From positions 19,667-83,666 of the forward strand of contig DAGU01000023.1 of assembly GCA_002498285.1 (NCBI GenBank): a DNA stretch of 64,000 bases, given 5' to 3'. A program made the position numbers and the translations under genes. The DNA comes from Methanomassiliicoccus sp. UBA386. GTDB lineage: Archaea > Thermoplasmatota > Thermoplasmata > Methanomassiliicoccales > Methanomassiliicoccaceae. The notes beneath the pieces are model-generated. The model saw only the letters and a program-made list of their open reading frames with translations, did no database searches and was not told the origin of the DNA. Shown here piece after piece: positions 33,145 to 42,565 of the stretch (its first letter is position 1; the number at the start of each line of letters is the position of its first letter).

Positions 33145-34311
33145 ATGGACCCGCAGCTGGTGGTCATCGGTGGCGGACCGGCCGGCTCCACCGTGGCCGC
33201 CCACGTCTCCGGACTCGATACGGTCATGGTGGAGGAGCACGCCGCGGTCGGCTCGCCCGTCCAGTGCACAGGTCTGGTGCATCCCCGGGTGGTGAGCCTG
33301 GCATCCGCCTCAGAGACGGTGCTCAACACCATCACTGGCTTCAAGCTGTTCTTTCCAGGCGGGCGGATGCTCGATGTTGGTTCGGACGAGCCAAAGGCCC
33401 TCGTGATCGACCGTCGCCGGTTCGATGAGCTGCTGTCGGAAAGAGCCGTCGAGCATGGCGCCAAACTGCTGACGGGGCATAGATTCCAGGGCTTCGAGCG
33501 CACCCCGGACGGCCTCAGGGTCCGGCTGGATGGTCCCGATGGGCCGAGGTATCTCGGGACGCCATTGCTGGTGGGCGCCGACGGCTACAAGTCCGGGGTG
33601 GGCAGGGGCGCCGGCCTGGGCCCATGCCGGGAGATGGTCCGCGGCATACAGGCGGAACTGGACGTCCGGCTGGAGGACCAGGAGAAGGTAGAGGTGCATA
33701 TCGGGAGCAATGTGGCCCCGGGCTTCTTCGCCTGGGTGCTGCCCTGCGGTGAACGGACCCGGGTCGGCCTGGGCGTCTCGAGCGGGCATGGCGCTCCCAG
33801 CCAATACCTCTCCGCCCTGCTGAAGCGCCGCGGCCTGGACGGCGCAAGGAGGATCGCCCTGAACGCTGGGGCCATACCGATCGGCCCGCCCAAAAGGACC
33901 GTGGCGGACAATATCATCCTGGTCGGCGACGCCGCCGCCCACGTCAAGCCGCTCTCGGGCGGCGGGCTGCTGCTGGGCATGCGTTCGGCGAGGGACGCCG
34001 CACAGACCGCGATGGACGCGGTCGCCAACGGGGACCTGTCAGAGCGCTTCCTGTCCTCTTACGAGGACGCCTGGAGAGCTGACGTGGGAAAGGAGATCGA
34101 GCGGGGCATGCTGATCCGGAAAGTGTTCGTTGGCATGACCGACAAGAAGCTGGACGAAGCGGGCAGGATGCTGGACCGGGACGATGTCAGGGAGATCCTG
34201 GCCACCGGGGATATCGACTACCCGTCCAAACTTGCCGCCCCACTGCTGAGGAAGGTGCCCTCGCTGATCAAGTTCTCCCCCACCGTCATCGGACAGCTCC
34301 TACGTCGCTAG
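33145..34311 (+). CDS. Geranylgeranyl reductase family flavoprotein
   Basis: FAD enzyme of the family that saturates geranylgeranyl chains of archaeal ether lipids. The 388-residue product has the dinucleotide motif PQLVVIGGGPAGSTVAAHVS, the CTGLVHPRV segment near residue 45, the substrate-site motif GFFAWVLPCGERTRVGLGV (family GYxWxFP) and ILVGDAAAHVKPLSGGGLLL. Its own strong promoter suggests independent expression. Role in lipid maturation is likely; menaquinone or other prenyl reduction is possible. It ends with TAG. Confidence 0.85.
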   Translation: MDPQLVVIGGGPAGSTVAAHVSGLDTVMVEEHAAVGSPVQCTGLVHPRVVSLASASETVLNTITGFKLFFPGGRMLDVGSDEPKALVIDRRRFDELLSERAVEHGAKLLTGHRFQGFERTPDGLRVRLDGPDGPRYLGTPLLVGADGYKSGVGRGAGLGPCREMVRGIQAELDVRLEDQEKVEVHIGSNVAPGFFAWVLPCGERTRVGLGVSSGHGAPSQYLSALLKRRGLDGARRIALNAGAIPIGPPKRTVADNIILVGDAAAHVKPLSGGGLLLGMRSARDAAQTAMDAVANGDLSERFLSSYEDAWRADVGKEIERGMLIRKVFVGMTDKKLDEAGRMLDRDDVREILATGDIDYPSKLAAPLLRKVPSLIKFSPTVIGQLLRR

Positions 34312-34346
34312 CAAAGGATATAATACCCGGCAGCGGTGGGCATAGC

Positions 34347-35366
34347 GTGCTCCTGGCCAAGATACCCTGTGGCGAAGCGGAGGCGTTCCGCAAGAAGCTG
34401 GCCCGCAGGGGAATGGTGCGCAAGGACCGGAGGATATTCGAGCGCGACGGGATGGTCCTGATTCCACTCCTGGACGCCACCGATGTCGATTACATCGTCT
34501 CTCTGGGAGGCAGCATCGAGGAGGGCGACGCCATGGAGAGGGAATGCTATCGCTCGCCTTTCGAGGTGGCGTGCGAGCTGCTCTCTCGCCCGGACATCGT
34601 CGACCTGCTGCCAAGGCGGTATGAGAAGGTGGGCGACGTCCTCGTTCTAAGGCTTCCCGAAGAGCTGCTTCCCCTCCGCGAGGAGATCGCGTCCGCGTAC
34701 GCGCGGGCGATGGGCGCCCGAGTCGTTCTCAGAGAAGCAGGTCGCATCAATGGCATCCACCGGAGCCCGGAGATGGAAGTGCTTTACGGCCACGGCACCG
34801 AGACGATGCATTTCGAGAACGGTCTGTACTACAAGCTGGACACCGCGCGGCTGATGTTCTCGTCGGGCAACATCGACGAGAAGCTGCGCATGGCCTCCCT
34901 GGACTGCCGCGGAGAGACGGTGGTGGACATGTTCGCCGGCATCGGCTACTGGACGTTGCCGTTCGCCGTGCGTGCGCACGCTGAGAGGGTCATCGCCTGC
35001 GAGATCAACCCCGTGGCGTTCAGGTACCTCAAGGAGAACATTGCGTTGAACGGCGTGGAGCACATCGTGCAGCCGGTGCTCGGGGACAACAGGGACCTTC
35101 CAGGCGAGGGTTTCGCCGACCGGGTCATGATGGGGTACGTCCGCACCACGCACCGCTTCCTGGAAAAGGCGTTCTCGCTGATACGGCCGGGGGGAGTGAT
35201 GCACTACCAGGACACTTTTCCCCTGGCGGTGTACCCAGAGCAGGCGATGGAGCACCTTGAGCGGGCCGCCGGGGGGCGGCGGATCGAGGTCCTGTTCTCC
35301 AGGGAGGTCAAGTCCTACTCCCCGGGGGTGTCGCACATGGTGCTCGACGTACGCGTGATGGACTAG
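34347..35366 (+). CDS. taw2: tRNA wybutosine-pathway enzyme Taw2 (TYW2-like)
   Basis: A 339-residue class I SAM-fold protein of the Trm5/TYW2 family. The cofactor motif is VVDMFAGIGYWTLPFAVRAH and the acidic EINPVAFRYLKENI follows. At the catalytic position Trm5 methyltransferases carry an NPP-type motif. This protein has RVMMGYVRTTHRFLEKAF, typical of TYW2, which transfers the aminocarboxypropyl group of SAM to imidazoguanosine-37 of tRNA(Phe). The start is GTG with GGTGGG upstream. It ends in a CTAG shared with the convergent gene. Confidence 0.78.
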   Translation: MLLAKIPCGEAEAFRKKLARRGMVRKDRRIFERDGMVLIPLLDATDVDYIVSLGGSIEEGDAMERECYRSPFEVACELLSRPDIVDLLPRRYEKVGDVLVLRLPEELLPLREEIASAYARAMGARVVLREAGRINGIHRSPEMEVLYGHGTETMHFENGLYYKLDTARLMFSSGNIDEKLRMASLDCRGETVVDMFAGIGYWTLPFAVRAHAERVIACEINPVAFRYLKENIALNGVEHIVQPVLGDNRDLPGEGFADRVMMGYVRTTHRFLEKAFSLIRPGGVMHYQDTFPLAVYPEQAMEHLERAAGGRRIEVLFSREVKSYSPGVSHMVLDVRVMD

Positions 35367-36880
35367 GCGCGCGACGGCTTCTCGCCGCTCCCCGAAGCCT
35401 CCATCAAAAGAAGCAGCGCCTCGTGGTACTCCTCTCCGGTCGATGAGGTCAGCTTCTGCACGAACGGAACGAGGTAGTTTCCGAAGTCCATCTCTTCCCG
35501 GGAGAACTGCCACGACATCGATGAGGCCTCGCCCGTCGCCACCAGGAAAGCATAGGATATGGAGCGTAGGACGTGGTTGCCGCCTCTCGACCTTTCAACC
35601 TGCCGCGCCACCGACGTCTTTCCTTCGGTGAGGTGTACCCTTGCCAGCCGGTCGGCGTGCGATGCCGCCGGGCCCAGCTTGCCATAGGCAGGGAGCTGGG
35701 AGGTGATCCCCTTGGACCGCTCCGCCCTCTTGGCCTCCGCCACCGCCTGGGCGGGGCTCAGCTGGCGGTTCTCCTTGGCTAGTTCCTCCAGCGTCTCCGG
35801 GGAGGCCACCTGGGCCAGCAGTTTGCCGCTGTGCTCGGCCCACAGGTCGGCCAGCAGATTGGCCGCTTGATCCGAGCGGGTGACGACCGCCATGGGATGC
35901 TTGGCCAGGAAGCCAGACACCGCCTCGACTTCCGCCTCGCCGCCCCGCAGCCTCGCCAGGAAGGCCGAGCGGTCGCTGCCCAGGCACGTCTCTCCGATGA
36001 TATAGATCTCCTTCCCGGAGTCACGGATCCTTTTGAGACGCTCGGCGGCATGCTCCTTCAGGAGGTCGGCGTCGGTCATCTCACCCCTCCGATACCGGGC
36101 GACCAGATTGGCGCTCACCTTCGACTCCTGGGCGAGGTCACAGCCCTCTCCGCGGAGCTCGAACGGCACTTCGAACTCAAAATCATCGGTGGGATCGGCG
36201 GCCGCGATGCGGCTGGCCAGCACGTGTATGGTGTTGACGCTGCCAGCGCAGTCATGGCATATCTCCAGGGTGGCGCGGGCGCTCTTCCACCGCACCCTCA
36301 GGCGCTCCACCGCGTCAGGATGGGGGCAGCGTCCATCGTCGTCCAGGTCGTAGGGCAGGAGGGAGATGGCCTCCTCGACGTACTGGGCTGGCGGGCTGGG
36401 ACCGTCGGGGGAGCAGAATACATGGTCCTCCATGGAATACATGTGCAGGCGCTCGCGCTCGGCGATCTTCCAGAACGCCATCAGCCTCAGTTCAGGATGG
36501 TCGAAGTTCTGCACCCCGATGAGCTTGTCCTTCTCCACCTTGCCGCGGACCGCGTAGCTGACGTCGCCCATGGGCGTCTTTCCGGCCGCCAGGTACGGCA
36601 CCTTTCCCGCTTCCGCCAGCGAGATAGTGGCTGCATAGGCGCGTACCAGATGGTCCCCCCAGTTCATGGCGAAGTCCAGCTTCTTGGGGTCGTCCTTCTT
36701 GGCCGCCACCTTCTGCATCTTCTCCACCGAGGAACGGATCGAGCAACGGCGGCAGCTGCGGGCGCATTCCGGCATGAGCAGCTCAGGGTCCTCGGCCAGA
36801 CGGCGGGACCTGTCGAGGATGTCCTTCTCCAGCGTCTTGGGGGTCTTCTTCACGCCCCTGAACCGGGCCCTCCTTCGCAT
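35363..36880 (-). CDS. Uncharacterised 505-residue protein with cysteine motifs
   Basis: A basic N-terminus (MRRRARFRGVKK) is followed by CARSCRRC near residue 39, then a mixed domain containing HDCAGSVNTIHVLA and GRCPHPDAVERL. A central segment resembles an alpha/beta fold (KEIYIIGETCLGSDRSAFLA, MAVVTRSDQAANLLADLW) and a helical C-terminus follows (QFSREEMDFGNYLVPFVQKL). The cysteines could bind zinc or an iron-sulfur cluster. I do not recognise the family; the codon pattern and length leave no doubt that it is a gene. Its TAG stop overlaps that of taw2. Confidence 0.8.
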   Translation of the reverse strand: MRRRARFRGVKKTPKTLEKDILDRSRRLAEDPELLMPECARSCRRCSIRSSVEKMQKVAAKKDDPKKLDFAMNWGDHLVRAYAATISLAEAGKVPYLAAGKTPMGDVSYAVRGKVEKDKLIGVQNFDHPELRLMAFWKIAERERLHMYSMEDHVFCSPDGPSPPAQYVEEAISLLPYDLDDDGRCPHPDAVERLRVRWKSARATLEICHDCAGSVNTIHVLASRIAAADPTDDFEFEVPFELRGEGCDLAQESKVSANLVARYRRGEMTDADLLKEHAAERLKRIRDSGKEIYIIGETCLGSDRSAFLARLRGGEAEVEAVSGFLAKHPMAVVTRSDQAANLLADLWAEHSGKLLAQVASPETLEELAKENRQLSPAQAVAEAKRAERSKGITSQLPAYGKLGPAASHADRLARVHLTEGKTSVARQVERSRGGNHVLRSISYAFLVATGEASSMSWQFSREEMDFGNYLVPFVQKLTSSTGEEYHEALLLLMEASGSGEKPSRA

Positions 36881-36927
36881 GGCCTCCCCTAGGGGACCGG
36901 GCGATTAAAACGTTCGCTCCTGGAACC

Positions 36928-37548
36928 TTACCGAGGCCCCTCCGACCTCATCTGCACAGGGGCCAGACGCTCCACCAGCGTGAACGGGGTCCACCCCAGC
37001 TCCCGCTCCATGATCTCTCGGAACGGCGTTCTCAACTGCGATGGGGTGCTCCGGACATAGGTCTCGGTATCGCGCCTCTCCCTGCCATCCAGGGAGCGCA
37101 GCATGCGGACCACCTCACGCGACGTCATTTCCTCGGCGGGCTGCGCCGTCCATACGATGGCGTCGATCTTGTTCCCCCGCCATGACTGCTCCTCGGCCCA
37201 CCGCTCCACCTCTTCGAGGACCTCGGCATGGGCGCCCCGGCGCTCCCCGCCCTCAATGTCGATGAGCTCTATCTGCCGCTCTCCACAGCCCGTCAGCGTG
37301 GCCAGTTCCCATACCGCCTCGCTCACGTTGCCCGTCTCCATCATCGACCACAGCACCGGATTGCGCTTCCATCCCGGCCTAAGGGCCAACGACAGGACGC
37401 TCTTCCGGCCTTCCTGCGTAACACAGGGCGCCACCGTATACTCCAACGGCAGTTCGGGGCCATCCTTCCTCCAGACCCCATCGATCGACGGACCGGTGGT
37501 CGACCAGGCCATAGGCTCCCACGTCAGGACCGCGATGTTCTTATCCAC
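36928..37548 (-). CDS. Uncharacterised 206-residue protein
   Basis: Soluble protein with a GTG start at 37548 (MDKNIAVLTWEPMAWSTTGP). The N-terminal half is beta-rich (PELPLEYTVAPCVTQEGRKS). The middle shows IDAIVWTAQPAEEMTSREVV, and the C-terminus TPFREIMERELGWTPFTLVE. No catalytic motif or membrane segment is obvious. A TATA-like TTCATAGA centred 27 bp upstream suggests a leaderless message. Family not recognised. Confidence 0.68.
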   Translation of the reverse strand: MDKNIAVLTWEPMAWSTTGPSIDGVWRKDGPELPLEYTVAPCVTQEGRKSVLSLALRPGWKRNPVLWSMMETGNVSEAVWELATLTGCGERQIELIDIEGGERRGAHAEVLEEVERWAEEQSWRGNKIDAIVWTAQPAEEMTSREVVRMLRSLDGRERRDTETYVRSTPSQLRTPFREIMERELGWTPFTLVERLAPVQMRSEGPR

Positions 37549-37851
37549 GAGAATGTAGTGAGAACGACCCCTCTATGAATCTTGCTTTGTCGTCCCGGCC
37601 AGGCAGGCGCGGCAATATCATCGTCCGGCACGTCCCCGGGGTCATGGAAATACCATAGCTGTACTGCTGCGAGAGGCGGTGAAGATCGTTAACGGAACGG
37701 TCGATGAGCGGGCTGCTCAGCTGAGGGAGCGCGGCCTCGAGGGAAGCGGGACCGAATATCTTGATCATCGCCCCTATGCCGGGCGACGATATCGCGGGTT
37801 CCAGTTCAGAAGCATTTTTATCGGCGCAGCCCATTTCATCGCCGGGATGCA
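37549..37851. other. Intergenic region with divergent promoters
   Basis: About 300 bp between two divergent genes. TTCATAGA (minus, 37572-37579) and TTTTTATC (plus, near 37815) are likely TATA elements. A 103-codon minus-strand frame spans the gap (37541-37852) and has fairly gene-like codons in its middle. It would overlap the start of the 206-residue gene, lacks a ribosome site and has no recognisable product, so I do not call it. Confidence 0.35.
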
Positions 37852-38556
37852 TTGACAGAGGGACGGGATTTCTATCGAGGCCTCATAAAAGGCTACGAAG
37901 AAGGCCTGAACCGCGCCTGGGACGAACTGATCGGATTGACGACCAGAGGCTACTCCTCTCGCGAGATACAGGTCATGGCAAGGAGCAAGCGACAGTCCAT
38001 AGGCCAGCTCATGAAGGAGCGCAAGATCAGGGTGCGGGACGAGGCAGGGGTGGACCTCTTCGGACAGGCCTCCACCGCCATGACCTCGGAGGTTCTCCCC
38101 GGGAGGGCATTTCTCATAGAATCGGGGATGTCCGTCGCGCTGAAGGTGCTCAACGATCTTCTGGAGGGCGGTTACGAGGGTCTCGTCATATCCAGGAAGT
38201 ACCCCGGCGATATCCAGAGGTTCATAATGGGTGAGCCGCAGATGATGTGGCTGACCCGGCAGGAGAAGGGGAAGGGGATCGACTACCAATGCCTGTCGCC
38301 CTCCGACCAGGGGAACATAAGCAGCACGGCCATCAGGTTCATGAGGGAGGGCGAGCGCCGCGTGGTGATGTTCGAGGGGGTCGACTACATGCTGCTGCAG
38401 GGCAGCGACTTCCAGAACGTGGCCAAGTTCCTGCATGGACTGATCGACCACGCGATCTCCACCAGGAGCATATTGCTCATACCGATCAACCCGGCCGCCT
38501 TCGAGGAGAAGGACCTGCGCAAACTGGAGAACGCCGCCTATGTCATGTCGGCCTGA
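37852..38556 (+). CDS. DUF835-type protein
   Basis: A 234-residue protein. The C-terminal 150 residues match the archaeal DUF835 pattern (PGRAFLIESGMSVALKVLND, GLVISRKYPGDIQRFI, MMWLTRQEKGKG, MFEGVDYMLLQ). DUF835 is RecA/KaiC-like without a Walker motif and is usually attached to signalling modules. The N-terminal 60 residues form a helical, basic segment. The TTG start at 37852 is inferred: a nearby ATG at 37847 opens a two-codon frame only. It converges on and slightly overlaps the alba gene. Confidence 0.65.
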   Translation: MTEGRDFYRGLIKGYEEGLNRAWDELIGLTTRGYSSREIQVMARSKRQSIGQLMKERKIRVRDEAGVDLFGQASTAMTSEVLPGRAFLIESGMSVALKVLNDLLEGGYEGLVISRKYPGDIQRFIMGEPQMMWLTRQEKGKGIDYQCLSPSDQGNISSTAIRFMREGERRVVMFEGVDYMLLQGSDFQNVAKFLHGLIDHAISTRSILLIPINPAAFEEKDLRKLENAAYVMSA

Positions 38557-38843
38557 CGAGTGAGAACGATGGTCATGGACGACACCCGGAACGTTCGTCC
38601 GTCCTCGGAGGCGATCTCCTCGGTGCCGATCGATATGTCGGCCACCTCGGCGTTCCTTACGTAACGACGGCGCACGATCTCAGCCACGTCCACGGCCTTG
38701 CTGATGGCCTTCCCCCTGGCCTTGATGACGACCCGGGACGATCCTTCCTCGAACTGCGAGGTCACGGCCAGAACGTAGCTGGAGGCGGGCTTGGTCCCCA
38801 CGAACACGGTGTTGTCATCGCTCGTCGACGTCCCTCCGCTCAA
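38538..38843 (-). CDS. albA: Alba chromatin protein
   Basis: Small dimeric DNA/RNA-binding protein. The family core is complete: NTVFVGTKPASSYVLAVTSQ, SRVVIKARGKAISKAVDVAE and IVRRRYVRNAEVADISIGTE. The product has 101 residues, with a short Ser/Asp-rich N-terminal tail. The lysine normally acetylated in Sulfolobus Alba has no exact counterpart in the same KK context. It overlaps the upstream regulator gene by 4 bp and so probably shares the gdhA transcript. Confidence 0.94.
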   Translation of the reverse strand: MSGGTSTSDDNTVFVGTKPASSYVLAVTSQFEEGSSRVVIKARGKAISKAVDVAEIVRRRYVRNAEVADISIGTEEIASEDGRTFRVSSMTIVLTRQADMT

Positions 38844-39478
38844 TACTGCCGGTGCTCCTGGAAGTACCGCTGCATGATGCGGCGCTGCCCCTTGCGCAGG
38901 ATCTCCGACAGCGTCGACGTGGATATGCCGAATATCTTGGCCAGTTCCTTCAGGCCGATGCGGCGCGGGAAGTCGAAGTAGCCCCGCTCGAAGGCCATGC
39001 GGGTGATCTGCTCCTGCCTCATGGTCAGCTCATCGGTGTCGGTTATCTCGGTGAGCTTTACCAGCTTGGGCTCGGCGTTCAGCTTCTTAAGGGCGTCGAT
39101 CAGCTCCTTGAACGCCGAGTTCCTGGTGACCAGCATGGTCCACTGCATCCGCCCGTCGGGAGTGGTGGTCGACCGCGTCAGAAAACATTCGGTGCCGGCT
39201 ATCACGCGGCACACCATGCACTGGTTGGTGGAGAACGCCGCCAGCACCCTGCCCTTGTCTATGGCGCTTATGTCCACGTTGAATATGTTGGGGTTGTTGC
39301 GCACCAGGTCGATGACCTTTGGCAGGTCCTCGGTGTTCTCGACCTCGATCTGTACAAGATCGCGCACCTCGGTGTTGAACGCCTTCGAATCGATCAGCTT
39401 CACCACTGACGGATATTGCTTCACCACTTCGGTGATCCAGTTGTCCGGCAGGGCCAGTGTAATTATTCCTTCCATCAT
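38840..39478 (-). CDS. Bacterio-opsin activator-type (HTH_10) regulator
   Basis: A 212-residue transcriptional regulator. The N-terminal 150 residues form a sensor-like domain with a cysteine cluster (CMVCRVIAGTECF) that could sense redox or bind metal. The C-terminal HTH_10 motif is RRIGLKELAKIFGISTSTLS, followed by EILRKGQRRIMQRYF. The start at 39478 (MMEGIITLALPD) was chosen because a longer frame runs into gdhA. It lies 11 bp after gdhA, and a role in controlling nitrogen or redox genes is plausible (inference). Confidence 0.85.
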   Translation of the reverse strand: MMEGIITLALPDNWITEVVKQYPSVVKLIDSKAFNTEVRDLVQIEVENTEDLPKVIDLVRNNPNIFNVDISAIDKGRVLAAFSTNQCMVCRVIAGTECFLTRSTTTPDGRMQWTMLVTRNSAFKELIDALKKLNAEPKLVKLTEITDTDELTMRQEQITRMAFERGYFDFPRRIGLKELAKIFGISTSTLSEILRKGQRRIMQRYFQEHRQY

Positions 39479-39489
39479 CTGATGCACCT

Positions 39490-40746
39490 TCAGGGATATA
39501 TCCCTCTGAGCTTGGTGGCCTGGACCACTTCGCCCACCGCCAGCAGGTATGCCGCGGTCCTCATGTCCACCTCTTTCGCGCCGGCGGTGGCGTACACCCG
39601 GGCGAAGGCGTAGGTCATGATCTCGTTCAACCGGTCCCTTATCTGAGCATTGGACCAGAAATGGAACTGCAGGTCCTGCACCCATTCGAAGTACGAAACG
39701 GTCACGCCGCCAGCGTTGCACAGGACGTCCGGTATCAGCATTATGCCCTTCTCATCCAGGACCAGATCGGCCTCCGGCGTGGTCGGCCCGTTGGCCCCCT
39801 CGGCCACGATGCGCGCCTTCACGCGGTCGGCGTTCGCCGATGTGATCGCGTTCTCCATGGCGGCGGGCACCAGCACCGTGCACTCCATCTCCAGAAGATC
39901 CTCGTTCGATATCTCCGTCGCCCCGGGGTAGCCGAGCACGGAACCGGTGCGCTGCTTGTGCTCGTACACGCTCACGGGGTCCAGGCCCGCCTTGTCGAGT
40001 ATGGCGCCCGAGGAGTCGGAGAGGGCCGTTATGGTCAGCCCCAGCTCATCCTTCAGCAGGCGGGCGGCGTTCCATCCCACGTTGCCGAAGCCCTGCACCA
40101 CGGCAGTGGCTCCGGCGCGCTTCAGGCCCTCCACGGCCATGGCCTCCCTGACACAGTACATCAAACCCCTGGAGGTCGCCTCCTCCCGGCCCTTGGAGCC
40201 GCCCAGCGGTATGGGCTTGCCGGTGACGATGCCCGGGACCGAATAACCGACGTTCATCGAGTACGTGTCCATGATCCACGCCATCACCTGGGCGTTGGTG
40301 TACATGTCCGGCGCCGGTATGTCGACGTGCGGACCTATGATAGGCATGATCTCCGACGCGTACCTGCGCGTCATCCTCTCCAGCTCCCCGGGGCTCATCC
40401 TCTTGGGATCGCATATCACGCCGCCCTTGGCGCCGCCGTACGGCAGTCCGACGGTGGCGCATTTCCAGGTCATCCACATGGCCAGAGCGCGGACCTCGTC
40501 CAGAGTGAGCGCGGGATGATAGCGTATCCCGCCCTTGCATGGCCCCCTGGCGAAGTTGTGCTGTACGCGGAAGCCGGTGAAGACCTTGATGGTGCCGTCG
40601 TCCATGGTGACCGGGAAGTTGACCGTGAGCTCCCGCTTGGGCCGGCTCAAGAGATCGATCATGCCCTGGTCCAGGCCGAGCATGCCTCCCACACGCTGCA
40701 CTTGGCCGACCGCCACCTGATACGGACCGCTCTGATCGCTCGCCAC
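39490..40746 (-). CDS. gdhA: Glutamate dehydrogenase
   Basis: NAD(P)-dependent interconversion of glutamate and 2-oxoglutarate plus ammonia. The 418-residue product is a standard hexameric-type GDH. Substrate-site motifs are GPCKGGIRYHP and LPYGGAKGGVICDP (catalytic Lys), PAPDMYTNAQVMAWIMDTY, and the Rossmann motif VVQGFGNVGWNAARLL. Translation starts at GTG with AGGAGGA four bases upstream. It heads an apparent gdhA-HTH_10-alba transcript. Confidence 0.96.
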   Translation of the reverse strand: MASDQSGPYQVAVGQVQRVGGMLGLDQGMIDLLSRPKRELTVNFPVTMDDGTIKVFTGFRVQHNFARGPCKGGIRYHPALTLDEVRALAMWMTWKCATVGLPYGGAKGGVICDPKRMSPGELERMTRRYASEIMPIIGPHVDIPAPDMYTNAQVMAWIMDTYSMNVGYSVPGIVTGKPIPLGGSKGREEATSRGLMYCVREAMAVEGLKRAGATAVVQGFGNVGWNAARLLKDELGLTITALSDSSGAILDKAGLDPVSVYEHKQRTGSVLGYPGATEISNEDLLEMECTVLVPAAMENAITSANADRVKARIVAEGANGPTTPEADLVLDEKGIMLIPDVLCNAGGVTVSYFEWVQDLQFHFWSNAQIRDRLNEIMTYAFARVYATAGAKEVDMRTAAYLLAVGEVVQATKLRGIYP

Positions 40747-40831
40747 TTCGTCCTCCTGACGCCCTTCGCCGGCGCAAACCTCAAGATGCGTTCATCAAAT
40801 TTATAGGAGAGCGTTAAGGGTTATTAGACCT

Positions 40832-42556
40832 GTGACCAACGCCGAGATCGCTCGGATGCTCCACGAGTTCGCGGACCTCATGGACCTGCGGGGGGACGTG
40901 TTCAAGCGTAACGCCTATCGACGGGCCGCCCGCAGCGTGGAGTCATTGGAGCAGGACATCCGACAGGTCATGGAGGAGGGCGGGCTGGACAAGGTCCCGG
41001 GGGTGGGGAAGAGCATCGCCATGAAGATCAGGGAGATGGTCGAGACCGGCACCTCGAAGGATCTGGAGGGGCTGAGGGGCTCCTTCCCGCCCGGCCTGGC
41101 GGAGATGATGCGAGTGCCGGACGTAGGACCGCGCACCGCCGCTCGATTATTCCGGGAGCTGGGAGTGGCCGACCTCGAAGGGCTGAAGAAGGCAGCCATG
41201 GAACATCGCATACGGCAGTTGCCCGGCTTCGGAGAACGCTCGGAGACGAACATCCTGCGAGGGATAGACCTGGTAGGGCAGCTGGGAGGCCGCATGCTGC
41301 TATCCAGCGCCCTCCTCAAGGGAGAGGAGCTGGTCGGGCACGTCCGCTCCTCCGGCTTCCCCCTGACCTCGGTGGCCGGCTCCATGCGCCGGATGAGGGA
41401 GACGGTGGGGGACGTGGACCTACTGGTCGGGACCGACCGGCCCGGCGAGGCCATGGAGGCGTTCGTGTCCTTCCCGCAGGCGGTCGGCATCATCATTCGC
41501 GGCGACAGCAAAACGAGCGTGAGACTGTCCGACGGCACCCAGGCGGACATGCGCGCTGTGCCGGAGGCCAGCTACGGCGCCGCCCTGCAATACTTCACCG
41601 GTTCGAAGGAGCATAACGTCAAGCTTCGCCGGATCGCCATCGGGAAAGGGCTCAGGCTCAACGAATACGGTCTGTTCGACGCCGCGGGCGTCAACCTGGC
41701 CGCCGGCCGACCGGAGGAGGACGTCTACCGGATGCTCGACCTCCAGCCAGTGCCGCCCGAGCTGCGAGAGGACCGCGGGGAGATCGAGGCGGCCGCCAGG
41801 GGACGGCTTCCACGGCTGGTCGAGCAGAGGGACGTTCGAGGAGACCTGCACGTGCATACAGTGCTCAGCGACGGCCACGGGACCATGCGGGAGATGGCCA
41901 TGGCGGCGATGAAGCGCGGATACGAATATGTAGGGCTTACGGACCATTCGGCGTCACTGCACATCGCTAACGGCCTGGATAACGACCGGCTTCTGGCCTC
42001 GGTGGAGCAGGCCCGCCATCTCACCGAGGAGCTTAACTTTCCGGTCATGCGCGGGGCCGAGACGGATATCCTGGAGGACGGCTCGCTGGACTACCCGCGC
42101 GAGGTGCTGGAGCAGCTCGACTATGTCATCGCCTCGGTGCACACCCGGTTCAAGATGGGCATCGACGAGATGACTGACCGGGTGGTCCGCGCCATGCGCG
42201 GCGGCCGCGTGCACATCCTGGGCCATCCGACCGGAAGGCTGCTGGGGCGCCGAGAGGGATACGCTATCGATATGGACGCGGTGATGGAGGAGGCCGGCAA
42301 GCGCGGCGTGGCGATGGAGGTGAACGGCTACCCCAACCGTTTGGACCTGAACGACGTGAACTGCCGAAAGGCCAAGGAGAAGGGCGTGATGGTCGTGTTG
42401 AACACCGACTCCCACCGCGAGGGAAATTTGGCCAACATGCGGTTGGCCGTTGGAACGGCCAGACGAGGATGGTTGGAACCACAGAACGTGCTCAACTGTC
42501 TTCCCCATCGCCAGCTGAAGGCCGCCCTGGCCAGCAAAATAGCCGAAACTATATGA
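40832..42556 (+). CDS. polX: DNA polymerase X with PHP domain
   Basis: Family X repair polymerase fused to a PHP phosphoesterase. Order along 574 residues: helix-hairpin-helix region ([38 protein letters not shown]); palm with [20 protein letters not shown] and the third Asp in [11 protein letters not shown] domain from about residue 335 with [34 protein letters not shown] and LNTDSHR. The metal-binding histidines are conserved, so 3'-5' exonuclease or AP-site activity is likely. The start is GTG. It is followed after 9 bp by the isomerase gene. Confidence 0.94.
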   Translation: MTNAEIARMLHEFADLMDLRGDVFKRNAYRRAARSVESLEQDIRQVMEEGGLDKVPGVGKSIAMKIREMVETGTSKDLEGLRGSFPPGLAEMMRVPDVGPRTAARLFRELGVADLEGLKKAAMEHRIRQLPGFGERSETNILRGIDLVGQLGGRMLLSSALLKGEELVGHVRSSGFPLTSVAGSMRRMRETVGDVDLLVGTDRPGEAMEAFVSFPQAVGIIIRGDSKTSVRLSDGTQADMRAVPEASYGAALQYFTGSKEHNVKLRRIAIGKGLRLNEYGLFDAAGVNLAAGRPEEDVYRMLDLQPVPPELREDRGEIEAAARGRLPRLVEQRDVRGDLHVHTVLSDGHGTMREMAMAAMKRGYEYVGLTDHSASLHIANGLDNDRLLASVEQARHLTEELNFPVMRGAETDILEDGSLDYPREVLEQLDYVIASVHTRFKMGIDEMTDRVVRAMRGGRVHILGHPTGRLLGRREGYAIDMDAVMEEAGKRGVAMEVNGYPNRLDLNDVNCRKAKEKGVMVVLNTDSHREGNLANMRLAVGTARRGWLEPQNVLNCLPHRQLKAALASKIAETI

Positions 42557-42565
42557 CCCATTCAC

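Noticed and set aside
37541..37852. 103-codon minus-strand frame filling the gap before the 206-residue gene
   Set aside because: It overlaps the start and promoter of the downstream gene, lacks a ribosome site and has no recognisable product. Kept only as a note because its central codons look gene-like.
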